Assembly (NCBI RefSeq): GCF_036248275.1
Contig: NZ_CP109181.1
Coordinates: forward strand, 4,216,001 to 4,280,000
DNA length: 64,000 nucleotides
Source: Streptomyces sp. NBC_01716
GTDB taxonomy: Bacteria > Actinomycetota > Actinomycetes > Streptomycetales > Streptomycetaceae
Direction: 5' to 3'
In this document: one piece after another, positions 15,584-24,171 of the stretch
How positions within the stretch are numbered: the first letter of the stretch is position 1
Layout: each line of letters starts with the position of its first letter
Translations under genes and position numbers: made by a program
Notes under the pieces: generated by a model
Seen by the model: the letters and a program-made list of their open reading frames with translations, nothing else
The model's database searches: none
What the model was told of the DNA's origin: nothing

Positions 15584-16765
15584 CTACTTGCCCTCCTCGG
15601 CTGCGGAGTCGAACGACGCCTCGTACGCCGCGAACTGCGCCCGCTCCTCGTCCACGAGCGCGTGCCCGTCCGCGTAGACATGCTCGAAGATCGCCAGGTG
15701 GTCCGGGTCGGGCATCGCACGCACCGTCTCACGCACCCGCCTGCCGAGCGCCTCGCTCTCCTTCTCCAGAGCCGCGAAGAACGCCTCGTCGGCGGCCGAC
15801 TCCCGCTCCAGATACGCGCGCAGCCGCAGGATCGGGTCCTTCGCCTCCCACGCCTCGCGCTCCTCGTCCGCCCGGTACTTCGTCGGGTCGTCGGAGGTGG
15901 TGTGCGCGCCCATGCGGTAGGTGAACGCCTCGACGAGCATCGGGCCCTCGCCACCGCGGGCGCGCTCCAGCGCGGCACGCGTCACGGCCAGACAGGCCAG
16001 TACGTCGTTGCCGTCGACCCGGACACCGGGGAAGCCGAAGCCCTGCGCGCGCTGGTAGAGCGGCACGCGCATCTGCTTCTCGGTCGGCTCCGAGATGGCC
16101 CACTGGTTGTTCTGGCAGAAGAACACCACCGGCGCGTTGTAGACGGCCGAGAAGGTGAACGACTCGGCCACGTCGCCCTGGCTGGACGCGCCGTCGCCGA
16201 AGTAGGCGATGACGGCGGAGTCCGCGCCATCCTTGGCCACGCCCATCGCGTAGCCGGCGGCGTGCAGCGTCTGCGAGCCGATGACGATCGTGTAGAGGTG
16301 GAAGTTGTTGGCCTTCGGGTCCCAGCCTCCGTGGTTCACACCGCGGAACATCCCCAGCAGATTCGTCGGGTCGACGCCCCGGCACCAGGCGACGCCGTGC
16401 TCCCGGTAGGTCGGGAAGACATAGTCCTCGTCGCGCAGCGCGCGTCCCGAGCCGATCTGCGCGGCCTCCTGGCCGAGCAGCGAGGCCCACAGGCCCAGCT
16501 CGCCCTGACGCTGGAGGGATGTGGCCTCGGCGTCGAAACGGCGGGTGAGGACCATGTCGCGGTAGAGACCGCGCAGGGACTCGGGGGTGATGTCGGCTAC
16601 GTAGCCGTCGTACTCGTCGTTCTTCACGCGCTCGCCCTCGGGCGTCAGCAGCTGTACGAGCTGGGGCTCGGAAGCCTTCGGCTGCGGCGTCGTCCTGGCG
16701 CCGGCGCGCTTGGTGCCGCTGCTACGTCGCGGCTTTCGCGCGGCGGCAGTGCTCTCCACGGTCAC
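15584..16765 (-). CDS. bkdA: 2-oxoacid dehydrogenase E1 alpha subunit, copy 1
   Basis: A 393-residue E1 alpha subunit with the thiamine diphosphate motif IAYFGDGASSQGDVAESFTF running to CQNNQW (GDG to NN), and phosphorylation-loop-like YRMGAHTTSDDPTKYR. A Lys/Arg/Pro-rich N-terminal extension of about 50 residues precedes the domain. Sequence style (LYRDMVLTRRFDAEATSLQRQGELGLW) would also fit an E1 alpha annotated as pyruvate dehydrogenase, so substrate is uncertain. The GTG start follows GGAGGAG with a 7-nt spacer. It is the first gene of the operon, divergent from the response regulator. Confidence 0.92.
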   Translation of the reverse strand: MTVESTAAARKPRRSSGTKRAGARTTPQPKASEPQLVQLLTPEGERVKNDEYDGYVADITPESLRGLYRDMVLTRRFDAEATSLQRQGELGLWASLLGQEAAQIGSGRALRDEDYVFPTYREHGVAWCRGVDPTNLLGMFRGVNHGGWDPKANNFHLYTIVIGSQTLHAAGYAMGVAKDGADSAVIAYFGDGASSQGDVAESFTFSAVYNAPVVFFCQNNQWAISEPTEKQMRVPLYQRAQGFGFPGVRVDGNDVLACLAVTRAALERARGGEGPMLVEAFTYRMGAHTTSDDPTKYRADEEREAWEAKDPILRLRAYLERESAADEAFFAALEKESEALGRRVRETVRAMPDPDHLAIFEHVYADGHALVDEERAQFAAYEASFDSAAEEGK

Positions 16766-17072
16766 GTGCGTGCTCCTCCGTCGGTCCGGTCCCCGGGATC
16801 CGCCGGGAACCAGTGCGGCTCCGCCTGCTTCCGGACGTGTGCACGGGGTGGGTGCGGCCCGGCCGGGACAGGCGTGACAGGTGCCCCGGCGAGCGCCCTG
16901 TCACAGGCACGTTACCCAGTGGGTCGCATTCCTGCGAAACCCCCCTGACCTGCAATTTTGCTTGGATTTCCAAGTAAATCGAAAAAGTCGGGTACAACCA
17001 CTGGTCACAGCCTTGCAGGCCGCCGGAACAACGGCACGTTATCCCGGCGGCCCGGGGCGGGGATAGGGGTAT
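16766..17072. promoter_or_regulatory. Divergent promoter region, bkd operon / response regulator
   Basis: A 307-bp gene-free region. Its right half is A/T-rich for this genome and carries the inverted repeat CTTGGA-TT-TCCAAG (16961-16974), flanked by further partly matching bases. It should hold both divergent promoters; the repeat is a candidate operator. I see no gene in it. Confidence 0.6.
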
Positions 17073-17750
17073 GTGTGTTTGACTGATGTCGTGCCTGAAG
17101 AGGGAAAAATCACCGTATTTCTTCTTGACGACCACGAGGTCGTCCGGCGAGGCGTCCATGAGCTGCTCGCCGTCGAGCCCGACATCGAGGTCGTCGGCGA
17201 GGCGGGTACGGCTCAGGACGCGCTGGCCAGAATCCCGGCGACCCGGCCCGATGTCGCGGTGCTCGACGTACGGCTGCCGGATGGCAGCGGGGTGGAGGTC
17301 TGCCGTGAGATCCGGGCCAGGGACGAGAGCATCAAGTGCCTTATGCTCACCTCGTTCTCCGACGACGAGGCGCTCTTCGACGCGATCATGGCCGGCGCCT
17401 CGGGTTATGTACTCAAGGCCATCCGCGGCGACGAGCTGCTGACCGCCGTACGGGACGTGGCCGCGGGCCGCTCCCTGCTGGACCCGGTCGCCACCGCGCG
17501 GGTGCTCCAGCGGCTCCGCGAGGGCAACACCCCCAAGGGTGACGAGAAGCTGGCGAACCTCACCGAGCAGGAGCGCAAGATCCTGGATCTGATCGGCGAG
17601 GGCCTGACCAACCGCGCCATCGGCGAGCGGCTGCATCTCGCCGAGAAGACGATCAAGAACTACGTCTCCAGCTTGCTGTCCAAGCTGGGGATGGAGCGAC
17701 GCTCGCAGGCAGCCGCGTACGTGGCCAGAATCCAGGCCGAGCAGCGCTGA
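17073..17750 (+). CDS. LuxR/NarL-type response regulator (DevR-like)
   Basis: A 225-residue two-domain regulator. The receiver domain has the acidic pair FLLDDHEVV, phosphoacceptor Asp65 (VLDVRLPDG), conserved Thr in LTSFSD and Lys in YVLKAI. The C-terminal domain is a LuxR helix-turn-helix (LTEQERKILDLIGEGLTNRA, then LAEKTIKNYVSSLLSKLGM). It closely resembles DevR/DosR dormancy regulators. No sensor kinase is adjacent, so it is an orphan here. The next gene encodes a PPOX-type protein whose leader carries a GGACC-AA-GGTCC palindrome, a plausible target. Confidence 0.92.
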   Translation: MCLTDVVPEEGKITVFLLDDHEVVRRGVHELLAVEPDIEVVGEAGTAQDALARIPATRPDVAVLDVRLPDGSGVEVCREIRARDESIKCLMLTSFSDDEALFDAIMAGASGYVLKAIRGDELLTAVRDVAAGRSLLDPVATARVLQRLREGNTPKGDEKLANLTEQERKILDLIGEGLTNRAIGERLHLAEKTIKNYVSSLLSKLGMERRSQAAAYVARIQAEQR

Positions 17751-17799
17751 AACCTGTCGAAGGGCCTCCACCTGCCCGGGTTCCCTAAAGGCCAGATAA

Positions 17800-17811
17800 G
17801 GACCAAGGTCC
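17800..17811. promoter_or_regulatory. DevR-box-like palindrome GGACCAAGGTCC
   Basis: This perfect 12-bp inverted repeat lies about 60 bp before the PPOX gene. It resembles the core of DevR/DosR boxes, whose half-sites are GGGAC-like, and sits immediately downstream of a DevR-like regulator gene. Confidence 0.45.
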
Positions 17812-17870
17812 CATGTATCCGGGGCGGGCTCCCCTGTTCTGTGGACGATCGGTGACAGAGAGTGGGAGCC

Positions 17871-18371
17871 ATGTCCACCGATCATCTGCGCGCCATCGAG
17901 CTGCTCAACCGGGTCCGGTACGGACGGGTGGCGACGAGCATGCGGGCGATGCCCTTCGTGGCCCCCGCCCGTCACATCGTCCTGGATGACAGCGTCGTCC
18001 TGCGGATGCACCGGGGGATGGGCTACCACCGGGCGTGCAGCGGCAGCGTGGTCGCGTACGGCGCCGACAACTTCAACACCGGCGAGCCCGACCTCTGGTC
18101 GGTCCAGTTCACCGGCACCGCGAACATGGTCAGGCCGACGGACGACGAGCTGGCGCTCTTCGGGCCGGGGCCGCACGACGTCGACGGCGAACCGTTCGAT
18201 GCCGTCTATATGAGCATGACGCCGCAGTTCGCGACCGTGCACGTGCTGAAATACAAGCCGGAGGACGCGACGGAGGGCCCGGCGGCCGGGACCGGAGCCG
18301 AGAACAGGACCGAGAGCGGGGCCGCGACCAAGACCGACAGCGGACCGCGACACAATCAACACGCAGCGTGA
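17871..18371 (+). CDS. Pyridoxamine 5'-phosphate oxidase (PPOX) family protein
   Basis: A 166-residue split-barrel flavin or cofactor-binding protein. Conserved elements are LLNRVRYGRVATSMRAMPFVAPARHIV at the N-terminus and DLWSVQFTGTANMVRPTDDE further on. A 30-residue low-complexity Thr/Gly/Glu tail follows the domain. Such proteins are recurrent members of DevR-type dormancy regulons and may bind flavin, F420 or haem; the substrate is not known. The gene lies 120 bp after a DevR-like regulator. The ATG was preferred over a GTG three codons upstream. Confidence 0.82.
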   Translation: MSTDHLRAIELLNRVRYGRVATSMRAMPFVAPARHIVLDDSVVLRMHRGMGYHRACSGSVVAYGADNFNTGEPDLWSVQFTGTANMVRPTDDELALFGPGPHDVDGEPFDAVYMSMTPQFATVHVLKYKPEDATEGPAAGTGAENRTESGAATKTDSGPRHNQHAA

Positions 18372-18386
18372 TCTATCATCTGACGG

Positions 18387-19466
18387 GTGCCGCGCTCATC
18401 TGCAACGACTGCGACCCCGCCCGATGTCGCGACCGCTCCCCCCGTGGCGGACCAGCCCTTCGGTCTCCTCCCCCTCGGTGACCTGCTCCGACGCTACAAG
18501 CGCGGCGGCGAGCCCCTGTCCTGCCGGCCCGTCGCCCAGGGCCTGCTGAACCGCGGCTACCGGCTCACCACCACCCACGGGTCCTACTTCCTCAAGCACC
18601 ACCTCGACGGCGACCACGAGTCCATCGCCCGCCAGCACCGCGCCACCCGGCGGCTCCAGGCCCTCGGCGTACCCGTGGTACCGCCCGTACAGGACACCGA
18701 GGGCGGCACCGTCGCCGTCGTCGGCGGCCACTGCTACGCCCTGCATCCGTGGGTCGACGGCCGGCACCGCACCGGCGCCCAGCTGACCCCCGCCACGTCG
18801 GGGCGGCTCGGGTCGTTACTCGGAGTCGTACACATCTGTCTGGAACAGGTCATGGAGTCGGTGAAGTGCCACCTCGCCTACGACGACGCGTACGACAGCG
18901 CCGCCCCCGAGGACACCTTCGCGCTCATCGAAGAACTGCTGGCCCTCGCCCGCGGGCGCACCCCGCGCGACGGCTTCGACGCCCTCGCCGAACACCGGCT
19001 CCGGGAGCGCCGCACGCTCCTGGAGAGCCACGCCCACCACCGCCCGCCACCGGGCGCCGAGACGGCCACCGGGTGGGTGCACGGCGACTTCCACCCGCTG
19101 AACCTGCTCTACCGGGGCACCGAGCCCGCAGCGATCGTCGACTGGGACCGGCTGTCCGTCCAGCCGCGCGCCGAGGAGGCGGTCCGGGCGGCGGCGATCT
19201 TCTTCGTACAGCCGTCGGGGGAGCTGGACCTTGGGAAGGTACGGGCGTACGCGCGCGCCTACCGGCTCGCGGCCGGGGCCGACGCCGGTGAACTGGCCGC
19301 GGCCGTCCACCGGGTGTGGTGGGAGCGGCTGAACGACTTCTGGATACTGCGCTGGCGCTACCAGCTGGACGACCGAAGGGCCGACTCGCAGTTCCCTGCG
19401 GTGTCGGCCCTGGCGGTCTGGTGGACGCGGAGGTACGAAGACGTGCGCGAGGCGTTCACGGGGTGA
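18387..19466 (+). CDS. Aminoglycoside phosphotransferase/choline kinase family protein
   Basis: A 359-residue kinase-like protein. The Brenner motif WVHGDFHPLNLLY (about residues 225-238) gives the catalytic Asp, and AIVDWDRLSVQPR supplies the metal-binding Asp. The N-lobe has YFLKHHLDGDHESIARQ, with the ATP-anchoring Lys in YFLKHH. Small-molecule kinases of this type phosphorylate hydroxyls on antibiotics, choline, homoserine or sugars; the substrate is undetermined. It starts 15 bp after the PPOX gene and is probably cotranscribed. There is no sign of a resistance island. Confidence 0.85.
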   Translation: MPRSSATTATPPDVATAPPVADQPFGLLPLGDLLRRYKRGGEPLSCRPVAQGLLNRGYRLTTTHGSYFLKHHLDGDHESIARQHRATRRLQALGVPVVPPVQDTEGGTVAVVGGHCYALHPWVDGRHRTGAQLTPATSGRLGSLLGVVHICLEQVMESVKCHLAYDDAYDSAAPEDTFALIEELLALARGRTPRDGFDALAEHRLRERRTLLESHAHHRPPPGAETATGWVHGDFHPLNLLYRGTEPAAIVDWDRLSVQPRAEEAVRAAAIFFVQPSGELDLGKVRAYARAYRLAAGADAGELAAAVHRVWWERLNDFWILRWRYQLDDRRADSQFPAVSALAVWWTRRYEDVREAFTG

Positions 19467-19518
19467 CTTCCAGCCCGTCCGGCGATTGAGGACCGGCCAC
19501 CGGCCGGGTCCGGTCCCG

Positions 19519-21126
19519 CTACGGACCACCCTCCCCGCCGGCCGCGGCACCCTCGACGACGCCCTCAGTCGTCCCCGTGCTGCCTTCCGTCGTGCCCTCG
19601 GTCGTGCCCTCCGTCGTGCCCTCGGTCGTACCTTCCGTCGTCCCCTCGGTCGTGCCCTCGGTGCCCTCCACGTCGCCGCCACCCTCGGTGGTGCCCTCCG
19701 TCGCCCCCTCGTCGTCACCCGGATCCGGCGAGGACGGGGGGTCCGTCGGCGTCTCGGACGGCGTCGGCTGCCCGGTCGGGGTGTCGTCCGGCGGGTAGTC
19801 CGGCTGCTGGTTGCCGCCCGTGGAGGTGTCCGGCTCGTCGTCGGTCGGCGCCGACTCCTCGTCCGACTTCGTCGGCTTGTCGCTCGGCGTGGCGGGCGGG
19901 CTCTGCGTGGTCTTCTGGTCGTCCTTGTTGCCGGTGTCCGTGCCGGCAATGTTGTTCAGCGCGTACGCGGCGCCGGCGACGATCGCGATCACGGCGAGCA
20001 CCGCGAACAGCCACATCTTGCTGCGGCCCCCGCCCCCGTTGCCGTGGTGGCCCCCGTCGTAACCGCCGTCGTGCGGGTTCTGCGGCGGCAGCAGCGGGCG
20101 CTGCGCGGTGTCGCCGTGCGGCGGGTGACCGAGCGCGGTCGTGGCGGCGACGCCCATCGCCGGGGTGCCGCCCTCGTGCATGTCGACGGGGCCGGTGTTC
20201 CAGGTGCCGACGTGGCTGCCCTGCTGCTGGAGCATCTGCATGCCGTACTGGACGAGGCCGCGCATCTCCTCGGCGCTCTGGAACCGGTCGTCCGGGTCCT
20301 TCGCGAGCGAGCGCATGACCAGCCCGTCCAGCTCCGGCGGCACCACGTCCGAGACCTCGGACGGCGGGACGGGGATGTCCTGGACGTGCTGATAGACGAC
20401 GGAGAGCGGCGTCTCGCCGGTGAACGGCGGGCGCAGCGACAGGAGTTCGTAGAGCAGACAGCCCGTGGCGTAGAGGTCGGACCGGTGGTCGACGGCCTTG
20501 CCGAGCGCCTGCTCGGGGGAGAGGTACTGCGGCGTGCCCATGACCATGCCGGTCTGGGTCATCGTCGACTGCGCGCCGTGCAGGGCGCGGGCGATGCCGA
20601 AGTCCATCACCTTGACCGCGCCGCCGTGCGTGATGATCACGTTCGCGGGCTTGATGTCACGGTGCACGATGCCGTGCTGGTGCGAGTACGCGAGCGCTTC
20701 GAGCACACCGGAGACGATGATCAGTGCCTGCTCCGGCGGCGGCGCCTCCGCGTTGATCAGCAGATCGCGGATGGTGCGGCCCTCGACGAGCTCCATGACG
20801 ATGTACGGAACGGTCTGGCCGCCCACGACATCTTCACCGGAGTCGTACACGGCCACCACGGCGTGGTGGTTGAGACCGGCCACCGACTGGGCCTCGCGTG
20901 TGAAGCGGGCCTTGGAGACCGGGTCCTCGGCGAGGTCGGAGCGGAGCAGCTTGACGGCCACGGTACGGCCGAGCCGGACGTCCTCCGCCGCGTACACCTC
21001 CGCCATACCGCCCCGGCCGAGGCGGTACGTCATCCGGTAACGGCCGTCGCCGACCAGCCCGCCGACGCCCCATGAGTCCCCAGCATCAGGCACTCCGCCG
21101 CCGCCTGCTTCGGATTCGGGTGCCAT
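19519..21126 (-). CDS. Transmembrane Ser/Thr protein kinase, PknB-like
   Basis: A 535-residue kinase. The kinase domain spans about residues 30-290: Gly loop LGRGGMAEVY, Lys in VAVKLL, catalytic HRDIKPAN, DFG (MDFGIARAL) and GTPQYLSPEQAL. A His/Gly-rich juxtamembrane segment precedes one membrane span (about 375-395, MWLFAVLAVIAIVAGAAYAL). The extracellular part has no PASTA domain; it is Pro/Thr/Asp/Glu-rich and contains six perfect TTEG units. Such a tail may span the cell wall. It is divergent from a second kinase, 383 bp away. Confidence 0.9.
   Translation of the reverse strand: MAPESEAGGGGVPDAGDSWGVGGLVGDGRYRMTYRLGRGGMAEVYAAEDVRLGRTVAVKLLRSDLAEDPVSKARFTREAQSVAGLNHHAVVAVYDSGEDVVGGQTVPYIVMELVEGRTIRDLLINAEAPPPEQALIIVSGVLEALAYSHQHGIVHRDIKPANVIITHGGAVKVMDFGIARALHGAQSTMTQTGMVMGTPQYLSPEQALGKAVDHRSDLYATGCLLYELLSLRPPFTGETPLSVVYQHVQDIPVPPSEVSDVVPPELDGLVMRSLAKDPDDRFQSAEEMRGLVQYGMQMLQQQGSHVGTWNTGPVDMHEGGTPAMGVAATTALGHPPHGDTAQRPLLPPQNPHDGGYDGGHHGNGGGGRSKMWLFAVLAVIAIVAGAAYALNNIAGTDTGNKDDQKTTQSPPATPSDKPTKSDEESAPTDDEPDTSTGGNQQPDYPPDDTPTGQPTPSETPTDPPSSPDPGDDEGATEGTTEGGGDVEGTEGTTEGTTEGTTEGTTEGTTEGTTEGSTGTTEGVVEGAAAGGEGGP
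19582..19653 (-). repeat. Six 12-bp tandem repeats encoding TTEG
   Basis: The 12-bp unit encodes Thr-Thr-Glu-Gly six times (residues 492-515 of the kinase), with degenerate units on both sides. Third-base differences between units show the array is not freshly expanded, but it can change length in frame. Confidence 0.85.
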
Positions 21127-21509
21127 CAGTCCTCGCCGTCGTATCTATCCGCGCGTGCCGCGCGCGGGCGCGGGGTCGCGGTGGTGCCTGGGATGGGTGA
21201 AGGTGTGGGGCCAGGAGCCGCCACGAATCCTGGATTGTTGCTGTGCCGGTCACGCTACAGCCTTCGCGCGGCACGCCGATCAGAGATGGACCGGTCATCA
21301 AACCCGCTACGCGTACGCACGGGCAAATTCCATGCGTTTCCTGTAACGCTTCCGAGACGCTTGTTGTGCGTAGGGTCACGGAACGGGCACCCCGCTTGAC
21401 GTGTCAGGGCCCTGCGGCAGACTTGGCCCGTAAATACGGGAGCATGTGAGTACGGATCAGCGCGAAGCACTGAGTCACCGCGTCGCCGCGCCGAGGGGGA
21501 AGCACAGTC
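21127..21509. promoter_or_regulatory. Divergent intergenic region between two Ser/Thr kinase genes
   Basis: A 383-bp region with no convincing gene. A possible sigma-HrdB-type promoter for the rightward kinase is TTGACG (21396-21401) with CAGACT (21418-21423) 16 bp later. GTAACG and TTGTTGTG elements nearby could serve either side. Short ORFs here lack ribosome sites. Confidence 0.4.
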
Positions 21510-23135
21510 ATGAGCCACGACGGCGCACAGGGCCGCTACGCGGGCGGTTCGGTCGCGGGCGGCCGGTACCAGCTTCGTGACCTTCTCGGCGAGGGCGGCA
21601 TGGCGTCCGTCTACCTCGCGTACGACGCGGCTCTCGACCGGCAGGTCGCCATCAAGACGCTCCACACCGAGCTCGGCCGTGAGCAGTCCTTCCGTGAACG
21701 CTTCCGGCGCGAGGCCCAGGCCGTCGCGAAACTGTCGCACACCAACATCGTCTCGGTCTTCGACACCGGTGAGGACGAGCTGGACGGCTCGCTCATGCCG
21801 TACATCGTCATGGAGTACGTGGAGGGGCAGCCGCTCGGCTCGGTGCTCCAGTCGGACATCCAGCAGTACGGCGCGATGCCGGCGGACCGCGCGCTGAAGG
21901 TGACGGCGGACGTGCTCGCCGCGCTGGAGACCAGCCATGAGATGGGCCTGGTCCACCGCGACATCAAGCCCGGCAACGTGATGATGACCAAGCGCGGCGT
22001 CGTCAAGGTGATGGACTTCGGCATCGCGCGGGCCATGCAGTCGGGCGTCACGTCGATGACGCAGACCGGCATGGTCGTCGGTACGCCGCAGTACCTCTCG
22101 CCCGAGCAGGCGCTGGGGCGAGGCGTCGACGCCCGCTCCGACCTGTACTCGGTCGGCATCATGCTCTTCCAGCTGCTGACGGGCCGGCTCCCCTTCGAGG
22201 CCGACTCGCCGCTGGCGATCGCGTACGCGCATGTGCAGGAGGAGCCGGTCGCGCCCTCCTCGATCAACCGCTCGCTCACTCCCGCGATGGACGCGCTCGT
22301 CGCGCGGGCGCTGAAGAAGAACCCGAACGAGCGGTTCCCGAGCGCGGCCGCGATGCGCGACGAGTGCGCGCGGGTGCTTCCGCAGGGCCACACCGGGGCT
22401 CCGGTGATCGTGCAGGGCGCCCCGTCGGTGAGCGGCGCGGGTGTGGGCTCGGCGGTCTTCCCGCCGGTCGACCAGGGGACGCAGCCGCCGCAGGGCGGCG
22501 TGCAGACGCCGTACCAGCCGGGGGCGTACGGCCCGCCGACCCCGGCGCCGATGCAGACACCGCCTCCTACGTACGGCTACCCGCCGCAGCCCAACCAGGG
22601 CTACCAGACCCCGGCACCCACGTACTCGATGTCCCCGCAGCCCCCGATGGGCCCGGGGCACGGCGGGCACGGGGGCCACGGCGGTGGTGGCAACGGCCGC
22701 GGCAGCAGGCGGAACATGCCGGTGATCGTCGGCTCGATCGTGGTCGCGGTCGCGGCGATCGCGGGCCTGACGTTCGCGCTGACTCAGAACGGCGACGACG
22801 GGAAGGGCGGCTCGGAGGCCAAACCGAGCGGCTCGGCGGTGGAGGGCCACCGGCCGCCGGAGCGCAACCGCGTCATCGACAAGGAGAAGTGCTCGGACGC
22901 GTACGAGGACGGGGTGGACCCGACCAAGGTCCAGGCGCCCGACCTGCGTTACAAGGACATCCTCTCGGTGAAGGAGTGCCTGCGGTCCGCGGGGTGGACG
23001 TGGACGGTGACCGAGGTCAACGACCCCACTCAGGCGAAGGACATCGTGGTCGATCAGTACCCGCGCCAGAGCGCGGCGGTGCTGCCCAAGGACCAGGAGT
23101 TCGAGCTCAAGATCTCCACCGGCAACCCGGAGTAG
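21510..23135 (+). CDS. Transmembrane Ser/Thr protein kinase with PASTA-like C-terminal domain
   Basis: A 541-residue kinase. The catalytic domain (about residues 20-280) has LGEGGMASVY, VAIKTLH, HRDIKPGN, MDFGIARAM and GTPQYLSPEQAL. A long Pro/Tyr/Gln/Gly linker, ending in HGGHGGHGG-like repeats, precedes one membrane span (about 405-425). The extracellular 110 residues contain one PASTA-like unit (VKECLRSAGWTWTVTEVND, then VVDQYPRQSAAVLPKDQEFEL) with Cys residues that could form a disulphide. PASTA units bind peptidoglycan fragments, so a cell-wall-sensing role is likely. GGGGGAA precedes the ATG. Confidence 0.9.
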   Translation: MSHDGAQGRYAGGSVAGGRYQLRDLLGEGGMASVYLAYDAALDRQVAIKTLHTELGREQSFRERFRREAQAVAKLSHTNIVSVFDTGEDELDGSLMPYIVMEYVEGQPLGSVLQSDIQQYGAMPADRALKVTADVLAALETSHEMGLVHRDIKPGNVMMTKRGVVKVMDFGIARAMQSGVTSMTQTGMVVGTPQYLSPEQALGRGVDARSDLYSVGIMLFQLLTGRLPFEADSPLAIAYAHVQEEPVAPSSINRSLTPAMDALVARALKKNPNERFPSAAAMRDECARVLPQGHTGAPVIVQGAPSVSGAGVGSAVFPPVDQGTQPPQGGVQTPYQPGAYGPPTPAPMQTPPPTYGYPPQPNQGYQTPAPTYSMSPQPPMGPGHGGHGGHGGGGNGRGSRRNMPVIVGSIVVAVAAIAGLTFALTQNGDDGKGGSEAKPSGSAVEGHRPPERNRVIDKEKCSDAYEDGVDPTKVQAPDLRYKDILSVKECLRSAGWTWTVTEVNDPTQAKDIVVDQYPRQSAAVLPKDQEFELKISTGNPE

Positions 23136-23347
23136 CCGACGGCGCGGGCGCGATTCTGACGGCCGGGGGGCTGAGGGCCGGGGATTGGCGGTCGGGAGTT
23201 CGACGGCCGGCGCCCGCGGAAGGCCCCGGTCCGGAGGGGCCGTGACGGCGCCCGCGCGGGGCGTCCGCGCGGGAGTGTACGGCCGCCGGGACGCCCGGCT
23301 CCCGCCGAGATGCCGCTTCTGTCACCGCATGTGACGCTGAGTCGGTG

Positions 23348-24010
23348 ATGTCTCGGCTCCACGCACGGCTCCGTTCCTCCCGCGCGCTCGCGCTTGCCAT
23401 CGCCGTCGCGCTCATACTCGCCTCTCTGCTGACAAGCGCGTCCCTCGCGTTCGCCGAGGACCGCGAATCCCCGCGCGCGGAACCGTCGCGGTCGCCGGGC
23501 GCCACCTCCTCGCTGGCGGGGAACGAGGCCGGGCAGGGGCGGCCCCGGCCAGGGCGGACGAACCCGGCGACCGCCACCGGCGCGAGTGGTGAGGTGCCGT
23601 CGTCCGGTGTCGGCACCGTGTCCGCGGATCCCACCGTGCTGATGTCGCCCAGCGGTACGAGCGGAAGACCTTCGTCCCGTTCCGCTTCGCCGTCCCCCAC
23701 CCGTTCCGCGCCCGCCTCGGCCGAGCCGCACAGGCAGCAGTCCCCGAGCGGGAAACCCGAGCGCGAGCAGGGCGACCCGGACGAGGGTGAACTCCGCGAC
23801 GAAGAGCTCCTGTCGGACGACTTCGATGCCTCGGAAGAGGGACCGGTCCCACCCCGTACACCCCCTCACGACGCCTCCGCACAGGAGCAGAACAGCCAGG
23901 CGGTCGCCCAGCCGGTCGCCCGCGCCGTCCCCGCGCTGACTCTCGGGGTCGGGATGGCACTGATGGGCCTCGGCATCGGTTTTCTGGGCCTGAGACTCCG
24001 GCGACACTGA
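23348..24010 (+). CDS. Secreted/membrane-anchored Ser/Pro-rich protein, unknown
   Basis: A 220-residue protein with a basic, hydrophobic signal sequence (residues 10-37, LALAIAVALILASLLTSASLAFA). A disordered, Ser/Pro/Glu-rich body of about 140 residues follows, then one C-terminal membrane span (about 195-215, LTLGVGMALMGLGIGFLGL) ending in LRLRRH. The topology resembles an LPXTG-less anchored surface protein. I recognise no domain. It lies downstream of the PASTA-like kinase in the same direction but 210 bp away, so coexpression is uncertain. ATG was chosen over the adjacent GTG. Confidence 0.65.
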   Translation: MSRLHARLRSSRALALAIAVALILASLLTSASLAFAEDRESPRAEPSRSPGATSSLAGNEAGQGRPRPGRTNPATATGASGEVPSSGVGTVSADPTVLMSPSGTSGRPSSRSASPSPTRSAPASAEPHRQQSPSGKPEREQGDPDEGELRDEELLSDDFDASEEGPVPPRTPPHDASAQEQNSQAVAQPVARAVPALTLGVGMALMGLGIGFLGLRLRRH

Positions 24011-24146
24011 CACCGACCATCCGCCGACGCCCTCACGTACCACCTCTGACCTGGCCGTTTACCACTCTCGTACATCCCGCGTCGCCCTTACCTCCTCCTT
24101 ACGACGGACCTGTCACGTCCCTCTCAAGGCCCTTGCCGTCGAATCC

Positions 24147-24171
24147 ATACTGGGTATACATACTGAGTATG
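24147..24171 (+). promoter_or_regulatory. Tandem ATAC-N3-GTAT operator overlapping the PadR start codon
   Basis: Two copies of ATAC-N3-GTAT (24147-24157 and 24160-24170) lie 13 bp apart. The start codon ATG shares its first two bases with the end of the second copy. Such short palindromes are typical PadR operators, so autorepression is likely. No ribosome site can fit, which suggests a leaderless transcript. Confidence 0.6.

Noticed and set aside
14587..15978. Upstream part of a 927-codon frame continuous with bkdC copy 1
   Set aside because: It is an out-of-frame reading of the E1 beta and E1 alpha genes; only the part from 14586 leftwards is E2.
19486..21075. 529-codon forward frame opposite the Ser/Thr kinase
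   Set aside because: It has no recognisable domain and is rich in Val/Arg/Gly; it is a shadow of the kinase gene.
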